Shown: in pieces, positions 1-8,429 of the stretch
Layout of the letters: every line of letters starts with the position of its first letter
Numbering within the stretch: position 1 is the stretch's first letter
Virus record (IMG/VR): IMGVR_UViG_3300031576_000122
Span: 1 to 42,682 of that record
Source of the DNA: a virus
DNA length: 42,682 bases
Direction: 5' to 3' (one strand)
Made by a program: the position numbers and the translations under genes
Notes under the pieces: model-generated
The model's input: the letters and a program-made list of their open reading frames with translations, nothing else
The model's database searches: none
What the model was told of the DNA's origin: nothing

Positions 1-55
1 GCGACTCTCGTTCGAAGAGCAAGAGAAGGTGCTCGACAAAGCGGGAGCGTTCTAG
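1..55 (+). CDS. Scaffold protein, C-terminal fragment (wraps from the window end)
   Basis: Bases 2-55 translate to the last 17 residues of the scaffold protein encoded at 41883-42569, ending with TAG at 53-55. It is partial only because the circular genome was opened inside this gene. The capsid gene follows 19 bases later, the usual scaffold-capsid order. Confidence 0.85.
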   Translation, partial: RLSFEEQEKVLDKAGAF

Positions 56-168
56 CTCCTGAAGGTAGAAAAACATGCCATCGGCACTAGAGACAAATCT
101 TGCGACATCGCAAACACTCGCAGCGGACCTTGTTCCGTTGCACATCAGAGAGCGACTCCTCCAAATCG
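1..168. repeat. Terminal redundancy, left copy (genome closure)
   Basis: The first 168 bases are repeated at 42515-42682. The only difference is base 78 (C here, T at 42592). This is what a circular or circularly permuted phage genome gives when an assembler runs past its own start. It implies a unique length of about 42,514 bp. The overlap contains the end of the scaffold gene and the beginning of the capsid gene, so it is not a physical end placed between modules. Confidence 0.9.
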
Positions 169-1409
169 CGGAGCGGCAGACCGTGTTCTTCGAGATCGGC
201 GATCGGGAGACGTTGCCCGAGGGCCAAGGGAAGACGATTCAGTTCACGCGCTACGAGCGGTTGGCGCTGCCTGGCGCACCGCTACTGGAATCGCAAACAC
301 CGGATGCCACGCCGCTCACGACCTCGGTCGTGCAGGCGGTGGTGGATCAGTGGGGAGCAGTGATTTCGCTCTCCGACATTGCGCAGTTGACCGTACGGCA
401 TCCAGTGCTCCGCGTGGCGCAGGAGCGGCTCGGGACGCAGCATGCAGAGACCATCGACCGGGAGATCCAGAAGACGCTGATGGGCGGGTCGAACGTTACG
501 TTCGCGAACAACAAAGGTACACGGGTCGCACTCGCGGCTGGGGACGTGCTGACCACCGACGATGTCCGCCGTGTCGTCAGCACGCTCCGCAACAACGGCG
601 CCCCGACGATGAACGGCGACTTCATCGGCGTGTTCAACCCATTCGTCGAGATGGACGTGACCAAGGATGGCACGTTCGTCAATGCCGCGTCTTTCTCGCA
701 AGTGCGCCAACTTCTGGTCGCAGAAGTTGGAACATGGATGGGCGTACGCTGGAAGCGCAGCAATCTCATTCCAGTAATCGTGAGGCTCACGACGCCTACG
801 CCCACGGCCGTGGCACCACCCGCGGGCATGACGGGCTTCACGGCGACCACGGGGCATGTATCGTTCAAGCTGACGCGCTTGGATATTACGACGGGCTTCG
901 AGACCGCCATTCTCGATTCGACGAACCTTACATTGGGATCGGCGTTTGCAGCGCAGATCATACTGCCTGCCGACTCGCGGACGTACAACATTTACCTGTC
1001 CGTCGAAGTGGCCAGCGCCAATGCGGGACACGGGCTGGAGACGTTCCAGCTGCAGGTCGCGCAGACGGGAGCAGCGACAACGGTTCGCATTGCCAAGGCG
1101 ATCGGCGCGACAGGCATAGAAACATTCGTCGTCGGCGGCGCAACGGATCGCGTATTGCGTGTGACGGGCAGTGTCGCACCACCAAACGTGACCACCGCAG
1201 GAAACGTGCATCTCTCCTACGTCTTCGGCAAGGAGTCATTCGGTGTGGTCGAGCTGGGTGGACTCACGACCACGATCACGCCCGGAACACCTAGTGAGAG
1301 CGATCCACTCATGCAGCGAAGAAAGGTCGGGTGGAAGCAGCTCTTCAAGGCGGTCTTGAAGAACACAGACTTTTTCCGGCGTATCGAGTCGCTGAGCTCG
1401 TTCAACTAG
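75..1409 (+). CDS. Major capsid protein, N4-gp56 family, with an extra domain
   Basis: 444 aa; forms the head shell. The N-terminal half has the N4-gp56 pattern: GKTIQFTRYERL near residue 52, a TPDATPLT segment near 74, a helix-rich stretch with QKTLMGGSN near 135, then FIGVFNPFVEMDV near 185 and EVGTWMGVRW near 217. The C-terminus returns to the family pattern with YVFGKESFGVVELGG near 382. Between about 238 and 375 lies a Thr/Ala-rich, beta-predicted segment that looks like an inserted Ig-like or decoration domain; this is inference. GAAGG lies 10 nt before the ATG. Scaffold lies directly upstream. Codon 2 is polymorphic between the two ends of the window. Confidence 0.85.
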   Translation: MPSALETNLATSQTLAADLVPLHIRERLLQIAERQTVFFEIGDRETLPEGQGKTIQFTRYERLALPGAPLLESQTPDATPLTTSVVQAVVDQWGAVISLSDIAQLTVRHPVLRVAQERLGTQHAETIDREIQKTLMGGSNVTFANNKGTRVALAAGDVLTTDDVRRVVSTLRNNGAPTMNGDFIGVFNPFVEMDVTKDGTFVNAASFSQVRQLLVAEVGTWMGVRWKRSNLIPVIVRLTTPTPTAVAPPAGMTGFTATTGHVSFKLTRLDITTGFETAILDSTNLTLGSAFAAQIILPADSRTYNIYLSVEVASANAGHGLETFQLQVAQTGAATTVRIAKAIGATGIETFVVGGATDRVLRVTGSVAPPNVTTAGNVHLSYVFGKESFGVVELGGLTTTITPGTPSESDPLMQRRKVGWKQLFKAVLKNTDFFRRIESLSSFN

Positions 1410-1420
1410 ACCTTGAACTG

Positions 1421-1448
1421 GGGGCCGTAGGAATTGGCCTACGGCCCC
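1421..1448 (+). terminator. Strong hairpin after the capsid gene
   Basis: An 11-bp perfect stem (GGGGCCGTAGG / CCTACGGCCCC) with a 6-nt loop starts 12 bases after the capsid stop. No U-run follows, so it may be a processing or stabilising hairpin rather than a classical terminator. Its position after the most strongly expressed virion gene fits either role. Confidence 0.5.
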
Positions 1449-1460
1449 TCTGGAGTATGT

Positions 1461-1877
1461 ATGCGTCCTCAGACACGAGAATATGAGCAGCCTGAACGCT
1501 CACGTCCGGCGCCGTCCGATCGTCTCGCCGAGTACGAACGACTCAACCGTGAGTACAAACTCTGGGAACGGGATCAGTCTCCGCTCGCGCTCGAAAAGCG
1601 CATGGATCTCAAGACGAGGATCGAGCGCTTCACGCATGAAGAGACCCATCCGAACTGTGTATGGCTCGAAATCGACATGCCCACGCCTGCGCAGGGTGGC
1701 GCGTACTCAATCAACGATACGAAGTATGTTGGCGTGGTCCGCGTGCCGACGTGCATCGCGTCTGAGCTGCTCTCCATGATCTCGAAGAATGCCGAGGTCG
1801 AGCGGGAGCGTATGCGCGAGGGTGGACGGATCGTGAATCTTGGTGATATTACGGCGCGCGTGCGCCGCGTTGGGTGA
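1461..1877 (+). CDS. Hypothetical protein after capsid
   Basis: 138 aa from ATG 1461, chosen because TGGAG lies 5 nt upstream; an earlier TTG start would fall inside the hairpin. The first 60 residues are charged and probably helical (RLAEYERLNREYKLWERD). The rest looks globular (PNCVWLEIDMPTP, YVGVVRVPTCIASELLSMI). I do not recognise the family. The position between capsid and adaptor suggests a head-associated or assembly role. Confidence 0.65.
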   Translation: MRPQTREYEQPERSRPAPSDRLAEYERLNREYKLWERDQSPLALEKRMDLKTRIERFTHEETHPNCVWLEIDMPTPAQGGAYSINDTKYVGVVRVPTCIASELLSMISKNAEVERERMREGGRIVNLGDITARVRRVG

Positions 1878-1881
1878 GGTC

Positions 1882-2124
1882 ATGTTCAATTTGCTGAAGC
1901 GCATTCTCTACGGCCGCTACTACGTCGAGATCCTGCGCAAGGTCGCAGACGAGGAGATGACCACAGTGCGCTTCTCCGAGTGGGACGAGGAGGTGTGTAC
2001 GACGCGTATCACACGCATCCTGGAGCATCTCCAAGGCCATGCGCTCCAGTGGAACGCACGCCTGGTCGAATCGAGTGAGCAGATCAAGCAAGAGATGCGC
2101 GAGCGGGCCAATGGCCCGCAGTAG
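1882..2124 (+). CDS. Small hypothetical protein
   Basis: 80 aa from ATG 1882, which follows the previous stop by 4 nt with GTGAGGT as ribosome site. An upstream start would overlap the preceding gene. The protein is amphipathic and mostly helical (MFNLLKRILYGRYYVEILRK at the N-terminus, charged C-terminus). No family recognised. It lies in the head-assembly operon. Confidence 0.6.
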   Translation: MFNLLKRILYGRYYVEILRKVADEEMTTVRFSEWDEEVCTTRITRILEHLQGHALQWNARLVESSEQIKQEMRERANGPQ

Positions 2125-2133
2125 GGAGTTCTC

Positions 2134-2826
2134 GTGGCACAAGTCCCTACAGGCCAGTTCAATCGTGGCACGATCATCGATCTTGCACTCCGCCGTGTGG
2201 GCAATACTGCGATCAAGGTCGATGCACGCTCGTGGCTCGACCAGATCCTGTTTGACCTCTACACACAGTTCACGTGGCCGTTCCTGCTGACGCTCACGAC
2301 GTTTAGCCTGACGGCGCGAACGTTTACGCTCCCGAGTGACTTCCTGCGCGCGCCACATGACCACGCACACCAGATCACGGCGGTGAATGGTGCGACGACG
2401 CGTGGAACGATCTATGAGATTCCACGCGCGGACCTGGAGACGCGCCCATCGGATACGGCTGGGGTCCCGCGTGTGTGGACAGCGAATTTGAGCGCTGGCG
2501 TGGGCATTCTCTGGCCCGTGCCCGATAGTACGACGAGTACGAGCACGCAACTGCTCTATCAGCGTCTCCCGGCGCAGCTCACCGCGGATACGGACGTGCC
2601 CACGTTCCCGTGGTCGCAGTACTTGGTGCAGGCGGTCTACGTCGCGGCACTCGAATACGAACGCGACGGGCGCAGCGTGCAGGAGACCGCACGGCGGGAG
2701 GCACTACTCAACACACTGCGGCAAACGTCCGCACCATGGCGGCAGCACGAACCGACGCTGCCGCTGGATGCGCAAGTGTTCTCGCCAGGATTCCGCGATG
2801 ACTTGGATGGCTGGTCGCGTGGATAG
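2134..2826 (+). CDS. Head-tail adaptor protein (SU10 adaptor-like)
   Basis: 230 aa from GTG 2134 (GGGAG upstream). The order of features matches small podoviral adaptors that sit under the portal: an N-terminal helix (IIDLALRRVG), an aromatic segment with WLDQILFDLYTQFTWPFL near 34, a TFTLPSDFLRAP segment near 64, a beta-rich middle, and a C-terminal helix with AALEYERDGR near 177. Those segments resemble SU10-type adaptors. The next gene is a nozzle candidate, which supports the call. The family assignment is from motif memory only. Confidence 0.55.
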   Translation: MAQVPTGQFNRGTIIDLALRRVGNTAIKVDARSWLDQILFDLYTQFTWPFLLTLTTFSLTARTFTLPSDFLRAPHDHAHQITAVNGATTRGTIYEIPRADLETRPSDTAGVPRVWTANLSAGVGILWPVPDSTTSTSTQLLYQRLPAQLTADTDVPTFPWSQYLVQAVYVAALEYERDGRSVQETARREALLNTLRQTSAPWRQHEPTLPLDAQVFSPGFRDDLDGWSRG

Positions 2827-2831
2827 CTTTG

Positions 2832-2851
2832 GTGCTGGCTAGTGCCAGCAC
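2832..2851 (+). promoter_or_regulatory. 20-nt hairpin, family member A (TAGT loop, GGA flank)
   Basis: Stem arms GTGCTGGC and GCCAGCAC enclose TAGT. The hairpin begins 5 nt after the adaptor stop, is preceded by CTTTG and followed by GGAT. It is the only family member in the left half of the window; seven others lie between 27.8 and 38.4 kb. The function is unknown. Confidence 0.75.
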
Positions 2852-2863
2852 GGATATGCGCAT

Positions 2864-4849
2864 ATGCCAAGTGACGTCGAACGTTCTGTCGCGCTTCGCC
2901 GCTTCAGTGGTGTCAATCGGCAGGTTGATTCTGCGTTCCTGGGTGGCGATGAGCTGCTGCGGGCGGATAACTTCGTGCCGGGGAAGAACTTCCTCATTCG
3001 CAAGCGCTTCGGGAATGCTAATTTCTTGACGAACGCAAGCGCGACAGGAGCAGGCAAGGCTCTTCTGCGCGTCTATGCCGCGAACGGGGACCGTCTCCTG
3101 TATCAGGTCGCGCAGGCATCGGGGCCTGGCTCGGATACGGTCTATCTCAGCACGAATGATGCCGCGTTTGCGGCGATCACGACGGCCAGCACGTTTACGA
3201 CCGTGAGCACGATCTATGGGATTACGCAGTTCAATCGAAAAGTATACATCGGGAACGATACCGATCCCGTTAAGGTCATTGATATTGATAGCGGGCCGAG
3301 TACGGCGACGGATCTTGCTGCGCTGGCAAGTTTTACGGACAACAGTGATGCGCCGGACGTAACCGCTGCCGGCGCGAGCCAAGTGCCTCTCGTCACAGGG
3401 ACATACGCGTTCGCCTGGGCGCGCTACGACAGCGTGCTCAAGCGCTGGACGGGACGTGCCACTGCGCGGACGTTTACGCTCACGGCGCAGAACAGCGTCA
3501 TCACGTTTAACGGGATCACGACTGCACTCGGGGCCAATGAACTGTACCATTTGTTTGTTGCCCCCGTGAACCTCCCTGTCGAGTTTGCGCATGACCACAC
3601 TCCGCAAGGCATTGCCGCTGCCGCAACGACGGCAACGGACGTGTTTGTGCTGAACGAGGTCACGACGAGCAGCGTGCCACTTCCCACATCCAATGCCGTG
3701 CTCCGCCGTGGAAACATCCTCGTGGCGCATCGCGGGCGGCTCTGGCTTGCGGGCAGCAGTGCAGATAGGCGGCTCGTGGCCGCAACCAACGTCATCGTTC
3801 CGGGTACTGAGAGCGCACTTTTCGATCAGGGGGAGTTCTTCCCCGTCAATGCCGTAGGAAAGCTCGTGGACGTGGTCACGGGCATGGGTGTGGGCACGAC
3901 CGGTGCCACGCGGGACTCGCCCGTGGCGCCCATGGTCATGTTCACGCGCACCAAGACGTTCATGTTCTTTGGTGACATCGTGGATGATCCGAGTGCGCTC
4001 CTCGTCGAAGTGAGCGGGAACGTGGGATGCATCTCGCACCGTACGATCGTGAATACGCCCGCAGGGCTTATCTGGGCTGGCGAGCGCAGCGTCTACCTGC
4101 TGCGTGGGGCCAATGCCGAGGTCATCGACATCGGTTGGCCTATTGCACCTGAGATCGAGCAGATCCCAGAATTGGAGCGCATAGGGGCTGCGGCCATTTA
4201 CCATAAGGGCTTCTACAAGCTCTCGTACAGTACGGGAGCTACAGCAGGCCAGAACGACAAGCAACTCTGGCTCGATCTTCGGGTCGGCTTCGAGCCGCCA
4301 TCGTGGTGGGGGCCGCATACAGTGGTTGTGACGCTGGGCATGATGACAAATGCCGAGCGTGACGGGACCGCGTCTGAGACCGATCGGGCATTCGGGCTTC
4401 AACAGTTCTCACCACCGACGCGCGTCGTCGTGCTCGATCAGGAGAATGTCTTTCAGGACGTGAGCAACGGTTATGACAGCGTGCTGGAAACGCCCGCTGT
4501 CGATTTCGGACTGCCATTTGAGCGGAAGATCTTCACGCGCATCCGTTCGATCGGACGCCCGGTCAGTGATGCGGAGACATTGTCGCTGAGCGTTGCAACG
4601 GACGACGGCGTTGCTGCGCAAGCACCCCCGCTCGTCTTCGATAGCGTGTCCGGGGGTGTATGGAATACGGCAGTCTGGGACGTGGCTACGTGGACGGATT
4701 CCCGATTCGTGGAAGCGGAAAGTGTCTTTGCCGATGACCGCCCACGCGGGCAATCCATCCGCGTGATCATGACACACACCGCTGCGCGCGGCATCGAGCT
4801 GCGGGATTTCGAGCTGCGCTATCGGCCGGTCGAGCGCCCCGTGGCATAG
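2864..4849 (+). CDS. Tail nozzle / tubular protein, beta-propeller-like
   Basis: 661 aa, placed right after the adaptor as the nozzle gene is in podoviruses. The N-terminus (SVALRRFSGVNRQ, then LLRADNFVPGKN near 32) resembles the strand that opens gp10/gp12-like nozzle proteins. The body is beta-strand repeats with propeller-type turns such as ITQFNRKVYIGND near 120, HRGRLWLAGSS near 288 and LIWAGERSVYLLRGANAEV near 402. No enzyme motif is visible. The role would be the DNA channel at the end of the short tail. Assigned from context and fold-like repeats, not from a strict signature. Confidence 0.5.
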   Translation: MPSDVERSVALRRFSGVNRQVDSAFLGGDELLRADNFVPGKNFLIRKRFGNANFLTNASATGAGKALLRVYAANGDRLLYQVAQASGPGSDTVYLSTNDAAFAAITTASTFTTVSTIYGITQFNRKVYIGNDTDPVKVIDIDSGPSTATDLAALASFTDNSDAPDVTAAGASQVPLVTGTYAFAWARYDSVLKRWTGRATARTFTLTAQNSVITFNGITTALGANELYHLFVAPVNLPVEFAHDHTPQGIAAAATTATDVFVLNEVTTSSVPLPTSNAVLRRGNILVAHRGRLWLAGSSADRRLVAATNVIVPGTESALFDQGEFFPVNAVGKLVDVVTGMGVGTTGATRDSPVAPMVMFTRTKTFMFFGDIVDDPSALLVEVSGNVGCISHRTIVNTPAGLIWAGERSVYLLRGANAEVIDIGWPIAPEIEQIPELERIGAAAIYHKGFYKLSYSTGATAGQNDKQLWLDLRVGFEPPSWWGPHTVVVTLGMMTNAERDGTASETDRAFGLQQFSPPTRVVVLDQENVFQDVSNGYDSVLETPAVDFGLPFERKIFTRIRSIGRPVSDAETLSLSVATDDGVAAQAPPLVFDSVSGGVWNTAVWDVATWTDSRFVEAESVFADDRPRGQSIRVIMTHTAARGIELRDFELRYRPVERPVA

Positions 4850-4861
4850 GCACGTCGGCAC

Positions 4862-5527
4862 ATGAGCACGATCGTTCGCAGCACGAAAGCATCGGGCGGC
4901 ACGGCGTTCGCCTCGGGCACGACCATCCTCGCTGCAGAAGTGAATACGGATTTCAATACGATCTATGCAGACTACAATGGCAACGTCAGCGCGCCGAATC
5001 TCGCGAGCAACGCGGTCACGGAGGCGAAGATCCTCGACGGTGCGGTGACGATCAACAAGCTCGCAGCCAACAGCGTCAACAGCGGGAAGATCGTCGATCT
5101 GTCGATTGTCGTAGGTGATCTCGCCGTGGGTGCGGGTACGAACAACAGCATCCAGACGTCAGGCGGAGGCGTTCCCGTCATTGATGGCACGGAAGCGGTC
5201 GATATGACCGTGACGCTCACCACACCGCGTGGCGGGAAAGTGCTTCTCATGGGCACGTTCTCAGGAACGATGGTCTCGTCCGGGGCTGCACCCGCGACCG
5301 AGGTCACGATCCGCATCCGGAAGACGAGCCTCGCGGGCGCGATCCTGGCTGAGCAGCGTGCATCGGTCGCGAGCACGGATACGGCGACGCAGCATCCGTG
5401 GTCGATCACGGTGCATGCCACCGTGACGCAGGACGTGACCGTGTACGTGCTGACGACGCAGCGGACGAGCGGCACGGGAACGGTCACGGCAACGACGAGC
5501 GAGGCGAGCACGCTGGAGTTTGCGTAG
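4862..5527 (+). CDS. Tail or head fibre-like structural protein
   Basis: 221 aa, almost without Cys and very rich in Thr, Ala, Ser and Gly. Residues 40-85 contain short repeats typical of trimeric phage fibre shafts (SAPNLASNAVTEAKILDGA, VTINKLAANSVNSGKI). The C-terminal half is a beta sandwich-like stretch (TTPRGGKVLLMGTFSG, VTIRIRKTSL). It follows the nozzle gene by 12 nt. It has no signal peptide, unlike the fibre-like proteins at 30-41 kb. Probably a virion appendage protein. Confidence 0.6.
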   Translation: MSTIVRSTKASGGTAFASGTTILAAEVNTDFNTIYADYNGNVSAPNLASNAVTEAKILDGAVTINKLAANSVNSGKIVDLSIVVGDLAVGAGTNNSIQTSGGGVPVIDGTEAVDMTVTLTTPRGGKVLLMGTFSGTMVSSGAAPATEVTIRIRKTSLAGAILAEQRASVASTDTATQHPWSITVHATVTQDVTVYVLTTQRTSGTGTVTATTSEASTLEFA

Positions 5528-5529
5528 CC

Positions 5530-6054
5530 ATGGCCTACCAGATCCGCGAGGCAACGGTCACTGATCTTCCATGGCTCAGGCGGCTGTACGCTGCACACGT
5601 TGCAGAACTTGCCATTACGTATCCGCGGTATGATGAGGAGGAGCTGGACGCGCTCGTCTGTACGCTGTACGCGCTCATGTGCAACCGACTCGGGCACGAG
5701 GGTGCGGTCATCATCGTAACCGTTGGGCACTCGGTTGTGGGCATGGTCCTTGTCGAGATCGTGCAGCGACCCGTCGGGAAGCCTCGGCAATTTGGCAGCG
5801 CCGACATGCTCTACGTCGTGCCACGCCATCGCGGAAAGGGACTCGGGACGCTGCTCCTCGATGCAGCGTTCACGTGGTTCAGCAAGCACGGCATCTCCAC
5901 GGGGGAGATCACGGCCATGCCAGCATTGGGACCGTTCTGGGAAGCGCGGGGATTCCGCCCGCAGGTCACGCGGTACTACACGACGTCCGACACGTTTACG
6001 GCGCGTGCCGAGACACGGCCGCTGCGGCGTGCGGGAGCGGGCCATGAGCGGTAA
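5530..6054 (+). CDS. GNAT-family N-acetyltransferase
   Basis: 174 aa from ATG 5530, two nt after the previous stop; a longer open frame upstream is ignored because it runs inside the fibre gene. GNAT order is visible: N-terminal REATVTDLPWLRRLY, a central strand (GMVLVEIV near 71), then strand plus acetyl-CoA loop LYVVPRHRGKGLGTLLLD at 94-111 (R/Q-x-x-G-x-G/A site RGKGLG), and FWEARGFRP near 136. It transfers an acetyl group to an unknown acceptor. Its place between virion genes suggests a virion or host-protein substrate; that is inference. The stop overlaps the next gene by 11 nt. Confidence 0.85.
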   Translation: MAYQIREATVTDLPWLRRLYAAHVAELAITYPRYDEEELDALVCTLYALMCNRLGHEGAVIIVTVGHSVVGMVLVEIVQRPVGKPRQFGSADMLYVVPRHRGKGLGTLLLDAAFTWFSKHGISTGEITAMPALGPFWEARGFRPQVTRYYTTSDTFTARAETRPLRRAGAGHER

Positions 6055-6853
6055 TGCATTCCGTGACATCGGGCAGCCAAAACTCGCATACCCGTTCGGA
6101 GGCGAAGCCGCGTTCCGGAACGTGCAAGGCTTCCAGCAACAGTTCGGGCGCCCGCTGCTGTTCGGCTTCGGGCTGGGGGCTGGGCCGCGGGCCGAGCGGT
6201 TTCAGGAACAGCTGCAAAGCGGAGAGTTCGGTGGGCCGCTCGCTCCGCTTATTCGGCAAGGGCAGCAGTTCATTCCCACGTTGTTTCCTGCTGCCCAGCG
6301 GGTCGGAAGTGACATTGCAGCTCGTGCGCCTGCCGCATTCGATCAACTGCGCGCGCAGATTCAGGCAGGGTTGCAGGGCACAGGGCAAGCGCTCGAAGGT
6401 GCGCAGCAGTTCGCAAGTCAGGCGCTCGCGCCGACGCGCGAGAGTGCCATCTTTCAGCGTGCATCGAATAGGCTGCTCGAGGGGATACGGCCAGGGCTTG
6501 CGGGACGCGGGCTGCTAGAGCAGGGCGAAGGGCAGGCAGCAGAAGAGGCGGCGCTGCGGGATCTCTCACTCGATTTCGTATCGCGTGAGGCCGATCTGCA
6601 GACGCAGGCATTGCAGAATCTTCTCAACGCGTCAGGAGCAGGTGCTGGGCTTGCGCAGGCGGAACTGGGCGCGCTACCTGCATTCGGTAATCTGTTGCTC
6701 TCGGGGCAGACGTTGCCACTCCAAGCACTCATGAGCGCGCTCGGCATATCGCAGTTCGGCGCGCAGCCCGCGCTCGACATTGCATCGTTCCTGCAGCCGC
6801 TGCTCGGGCAATTGACGATGGGGCAGAGCACGACGCCGACGAAACTCAAGTAG
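6044..6853 (+). CDS. Internal virion (ejection) protein candidate
   Basis: 269 aa from ATG 6044, overlapping the acetyltransferase end by 11 nt. The protein is rich in Ala, Gln, Gly and Leu, with long helical stretches (FDQLRAQIQAGLQGTGQAL near 108 and EAALRDLSLDFVSREADL near 170). No Cys or catalytic motif. First of five consecutive low-complexity Ala/Gly proteins between the tail genes and the lysis genes, the usual place of podoviral internal core/ejection proteins. Function inferred from composition and position only. Confidence 0.6.
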   Translation: MSGNAFRDIGQPKLAYPFGGEAAFRNVQGFQQQFGRPLLFGFGLGAGPRAERFQEQLQSGEFGGPLAPLIRQGQQFIPTLFPAAQRVGSDIAARAPAAFDQLRAQIQAGLQGTGQALEGAQQFASQALAPTRESAIFQRASNRLLEGIRPGLAGRGLLEQGEGQAAEEAALRDLSLDFVSREADLQTQALQNLLNASGAGAGLAQAELGALPAFGNLLLSGQTLPLQALMSALGISQFGAQPALDIASFLQPLLGQLTMGQSTTPTKLK

Positions 6854-6854
6854 G

Positions 6855-7394
6855 ATGGCGTTCCTTGCTGCACTCCTTGGTGGTGGTGCCGGTGCCGGGG
6901 CTGGCGCTGGTGCTGCTGGTACCGGCGCAGGGCTGGGAGCTGGAACTGGAGCGGCTGCGGGCGCGGGCGCAGCAGGACTTGCGGGAAACGCGCTGCTGGC
7001 GAACAGTGCAGCAGCGCCGTCGATCGCAACCGTTGCTGGACCGAGTGCGCTCGGGAGCGGTCAAGCGCTTGGAGGGGCGAGCGGACTCTCTGCGCTTGGT
7101 CAGGCTGGCACCGATCTGCTTCAGCTTGGGCTCAAGTCGAGCCCACTCGTTCAGAACGTACAGCGACTGCTGACAGCGGCCCGCGGACAAGTTCCAGGGC
7201 AGGCAGTTCCGTCACAGGCATTCGGGCCGGGCAACTTGCCTGACATCGGACTCTTCAACGCGCCTCCAACGACGCTGCCGTTTGCTGAACGCTTCCTCGG
7301 TGCGCAGCAGGCGTTGCGGCCATTTCTCGAACCGCGACAGCGTCAGGGGCCTACCCTGGCGCAGATTCTCATTGCAGCAGGGCAGCGCAGATGA
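6855..7394 (+). CDS. Gly/Ala-rich internal virion protein
   Basis: 179 aa starting one nt after the previous stop. Residues 1-50 are a nearly pure Gly-Ala tract (LLGGGAGAGAGAGAAGTGAG) like glycine-zipper membrane segments. The C-terminal half is more complex (NLPDIGLFNAPPTTLPFAER). Glycine-zipper segments in podoviral ejection proteins can insert in the host envelope; this is the likely role here by analogy. Confidence 0.6.
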   Translation: MAFLAALLGGGAGAGAGAGAAGTGAGLGAGTGAAAGAGAAGLAGNALLANSAAAPSIATVAGPSALGSGQALGGASGLSALGQAGTDLLQLGLKSSPLVQNVQRLLTAARGQVPGQAVPSQAFGPGNLPDIGLFNAPPTTLPFAERFLGAQQALRPFLEPRQRQGPTLAQILIAAGQRR

Positions 7395-7422
7395 CGTCGT
7401 GCTCTCGTGGAAGTAGCTCAGC

Positions 7423-8358
7423 ATGAGCTTCGATCCAGATACGATGAGTACGCTCAACCGTACGCTGACGGGACTCGCGGTCGGCTACGAAGCGCTCCGC
7501 GGCAATCCTGCGCTTGGGCTTCAGATTCTGCGGCAGGGACGGTTTGATCGGCTCGATCCTCAGGTGCGAGCTGCGGCAGCGAGTGATCCGCGCATCGCCG
7601 CGCAGTTCGGGTTCCCGATCGAGCGCATCAGTGGAAGTCAGCCGAGTGAGCTGTCTGCTGCAGGTATTCCTGAGGCATTCGCGCAGGCGCGTGGTCTTCA
7701 GGTACTCGGCCCGCAGGGAACACCAACAGCGCTCCCAGGACCGCGATTCCAAGCACGGCTGCCTGCACTCGATCCAGTCACAGCGATGCAGCAAGGACTT
7801 GCAACGGAACAGTTGCGCGCATTCGAGGGGAGTGACGAGATCGTGAGGAGGCAGCTTGCGGGTGTGCCGCTATCTGGACCGCAGCTGCGGCAGTTCATTA
7901 CCGGCGTTGGTGGAGCTGGGGCGGGTGACTTCCGCCCGACGATCAGTTCGACTGGTCGCGTCAGCTTTGCAGCGCGCACGCCTCGCACAGGCGAGATGAC
8001 GTTCGAGGATGCCACGCGCGCTGTGAGGCAGGCGAAGACCGCGGGGCGTAGCGCGTTCGTGCGGCAGATCCCCGGCACGGATGCGTTCACGGCCGTGGTT
8101 GGGCCGCCGGCACGACGGGCACCCTCGGATGCGTCCCAACGGCTTGCCGCGCGGAAACGCCTCACGACGATTACGATAGCGGTCACGGCAAACCCGTCGC
8201 AGTGGACACCGACGGTGCGTGCGGAGGTCGACGAACTCTCACGGCTCGCGGGGACGCCGCCGTCGCAGGCATTCACGAATCCAGATGGGAGCTTCAATCC
8301 GAATGCGGCTGCGGTATTCGATATGGAGCAGGAGCTGGACGGGTTGCTCGGCCAATAA
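7423..8358 (+). CDS. Hypothetical internal virion protein
   Basis: 311 aa. N-terminus MSFDPDTMSTLNRTLTG, then Ala/Gln/Arg-rich helices, a short beta-rich block near 165-215 (FRPTISSTGRVSFAARTP) and a helical C-terminus. No recognised family or catalytic site. It is preceded by AGTAGCTCAGC, a weak ribosome site. Same composition class as its neighbours, so probably an ejection or core protein. The noncoding stretch after it carries an 11-bp tandem repeat. Confidence 0.55.
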   Translation: MSFDPDTMSTLNRTLTGLAVGYEALRGNPALGLQILRQGRFDRLDPQVRAAAASDPRIAAQFGFPIERISGSQPSELSAAGIPEAFAQARGLQVLGPQGTPTALPGPRFQARLPALDPVTAMQQGLATEQLRAFEGSDEIVRRQLAGVPLSGPQLRQFITGVGGAGAGDFRPTISSTGRVSFAARTPRTGEMTFEDATRAVRQAKTAGRSAFVRQIPGTDAFTAVVGPPARRAPSDASQRLAARKRLTTITIAVTANPSQWTPTVRAEVDELSRLAGTPPSQAFTNPDGSFNPNAAAVFDMEQELDGLLGQ

Positions 8359-8360
8359 TG

Positions 8361-8404
8361 CTAGTAGTATATTAGTACTATATTAGTAGTATACTAGTAG
8401 CATA
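8361..8404. repeat. Four tandem 11-bp YTAGTA-type repeats in a leader
   Basis: Four consecutive 11-mers: CTAGTAGTATA, TTAGTACTATA, TTAGTAGTATA and CTAGTAGCATA. They begin 2 nt after a stop codon and end 25 nt before the next ATG. The period equals about one helical turn, so a protein could bind one face. The block is AT-rich inside GC-rich coding DNA and includes TATACT (8390-8395), so it may carry a promoter; no -35 box is seen. Confidence 0.7.
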
Positions 8405-8429
8405 CGGCATGTGCTACTAGGCGCTCGGC

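Noticed and set aside
282-1211. Long open frame on the minus strand opposite the capsid gene
   Set aside because: It mirrors a GC-rich coding region in another frame, has low-complexity Arg/His content and lacks a ribosome site; the plus-strand capsid frame has clear family motifs.
2708-4402. 564-codon minus-strand frame opposite adaptor and nozzle
   Set aside because: Composition is Arg/Asp/Glu noise typical of an antisense shadow; no domain pattern, and it crosses two real genes.
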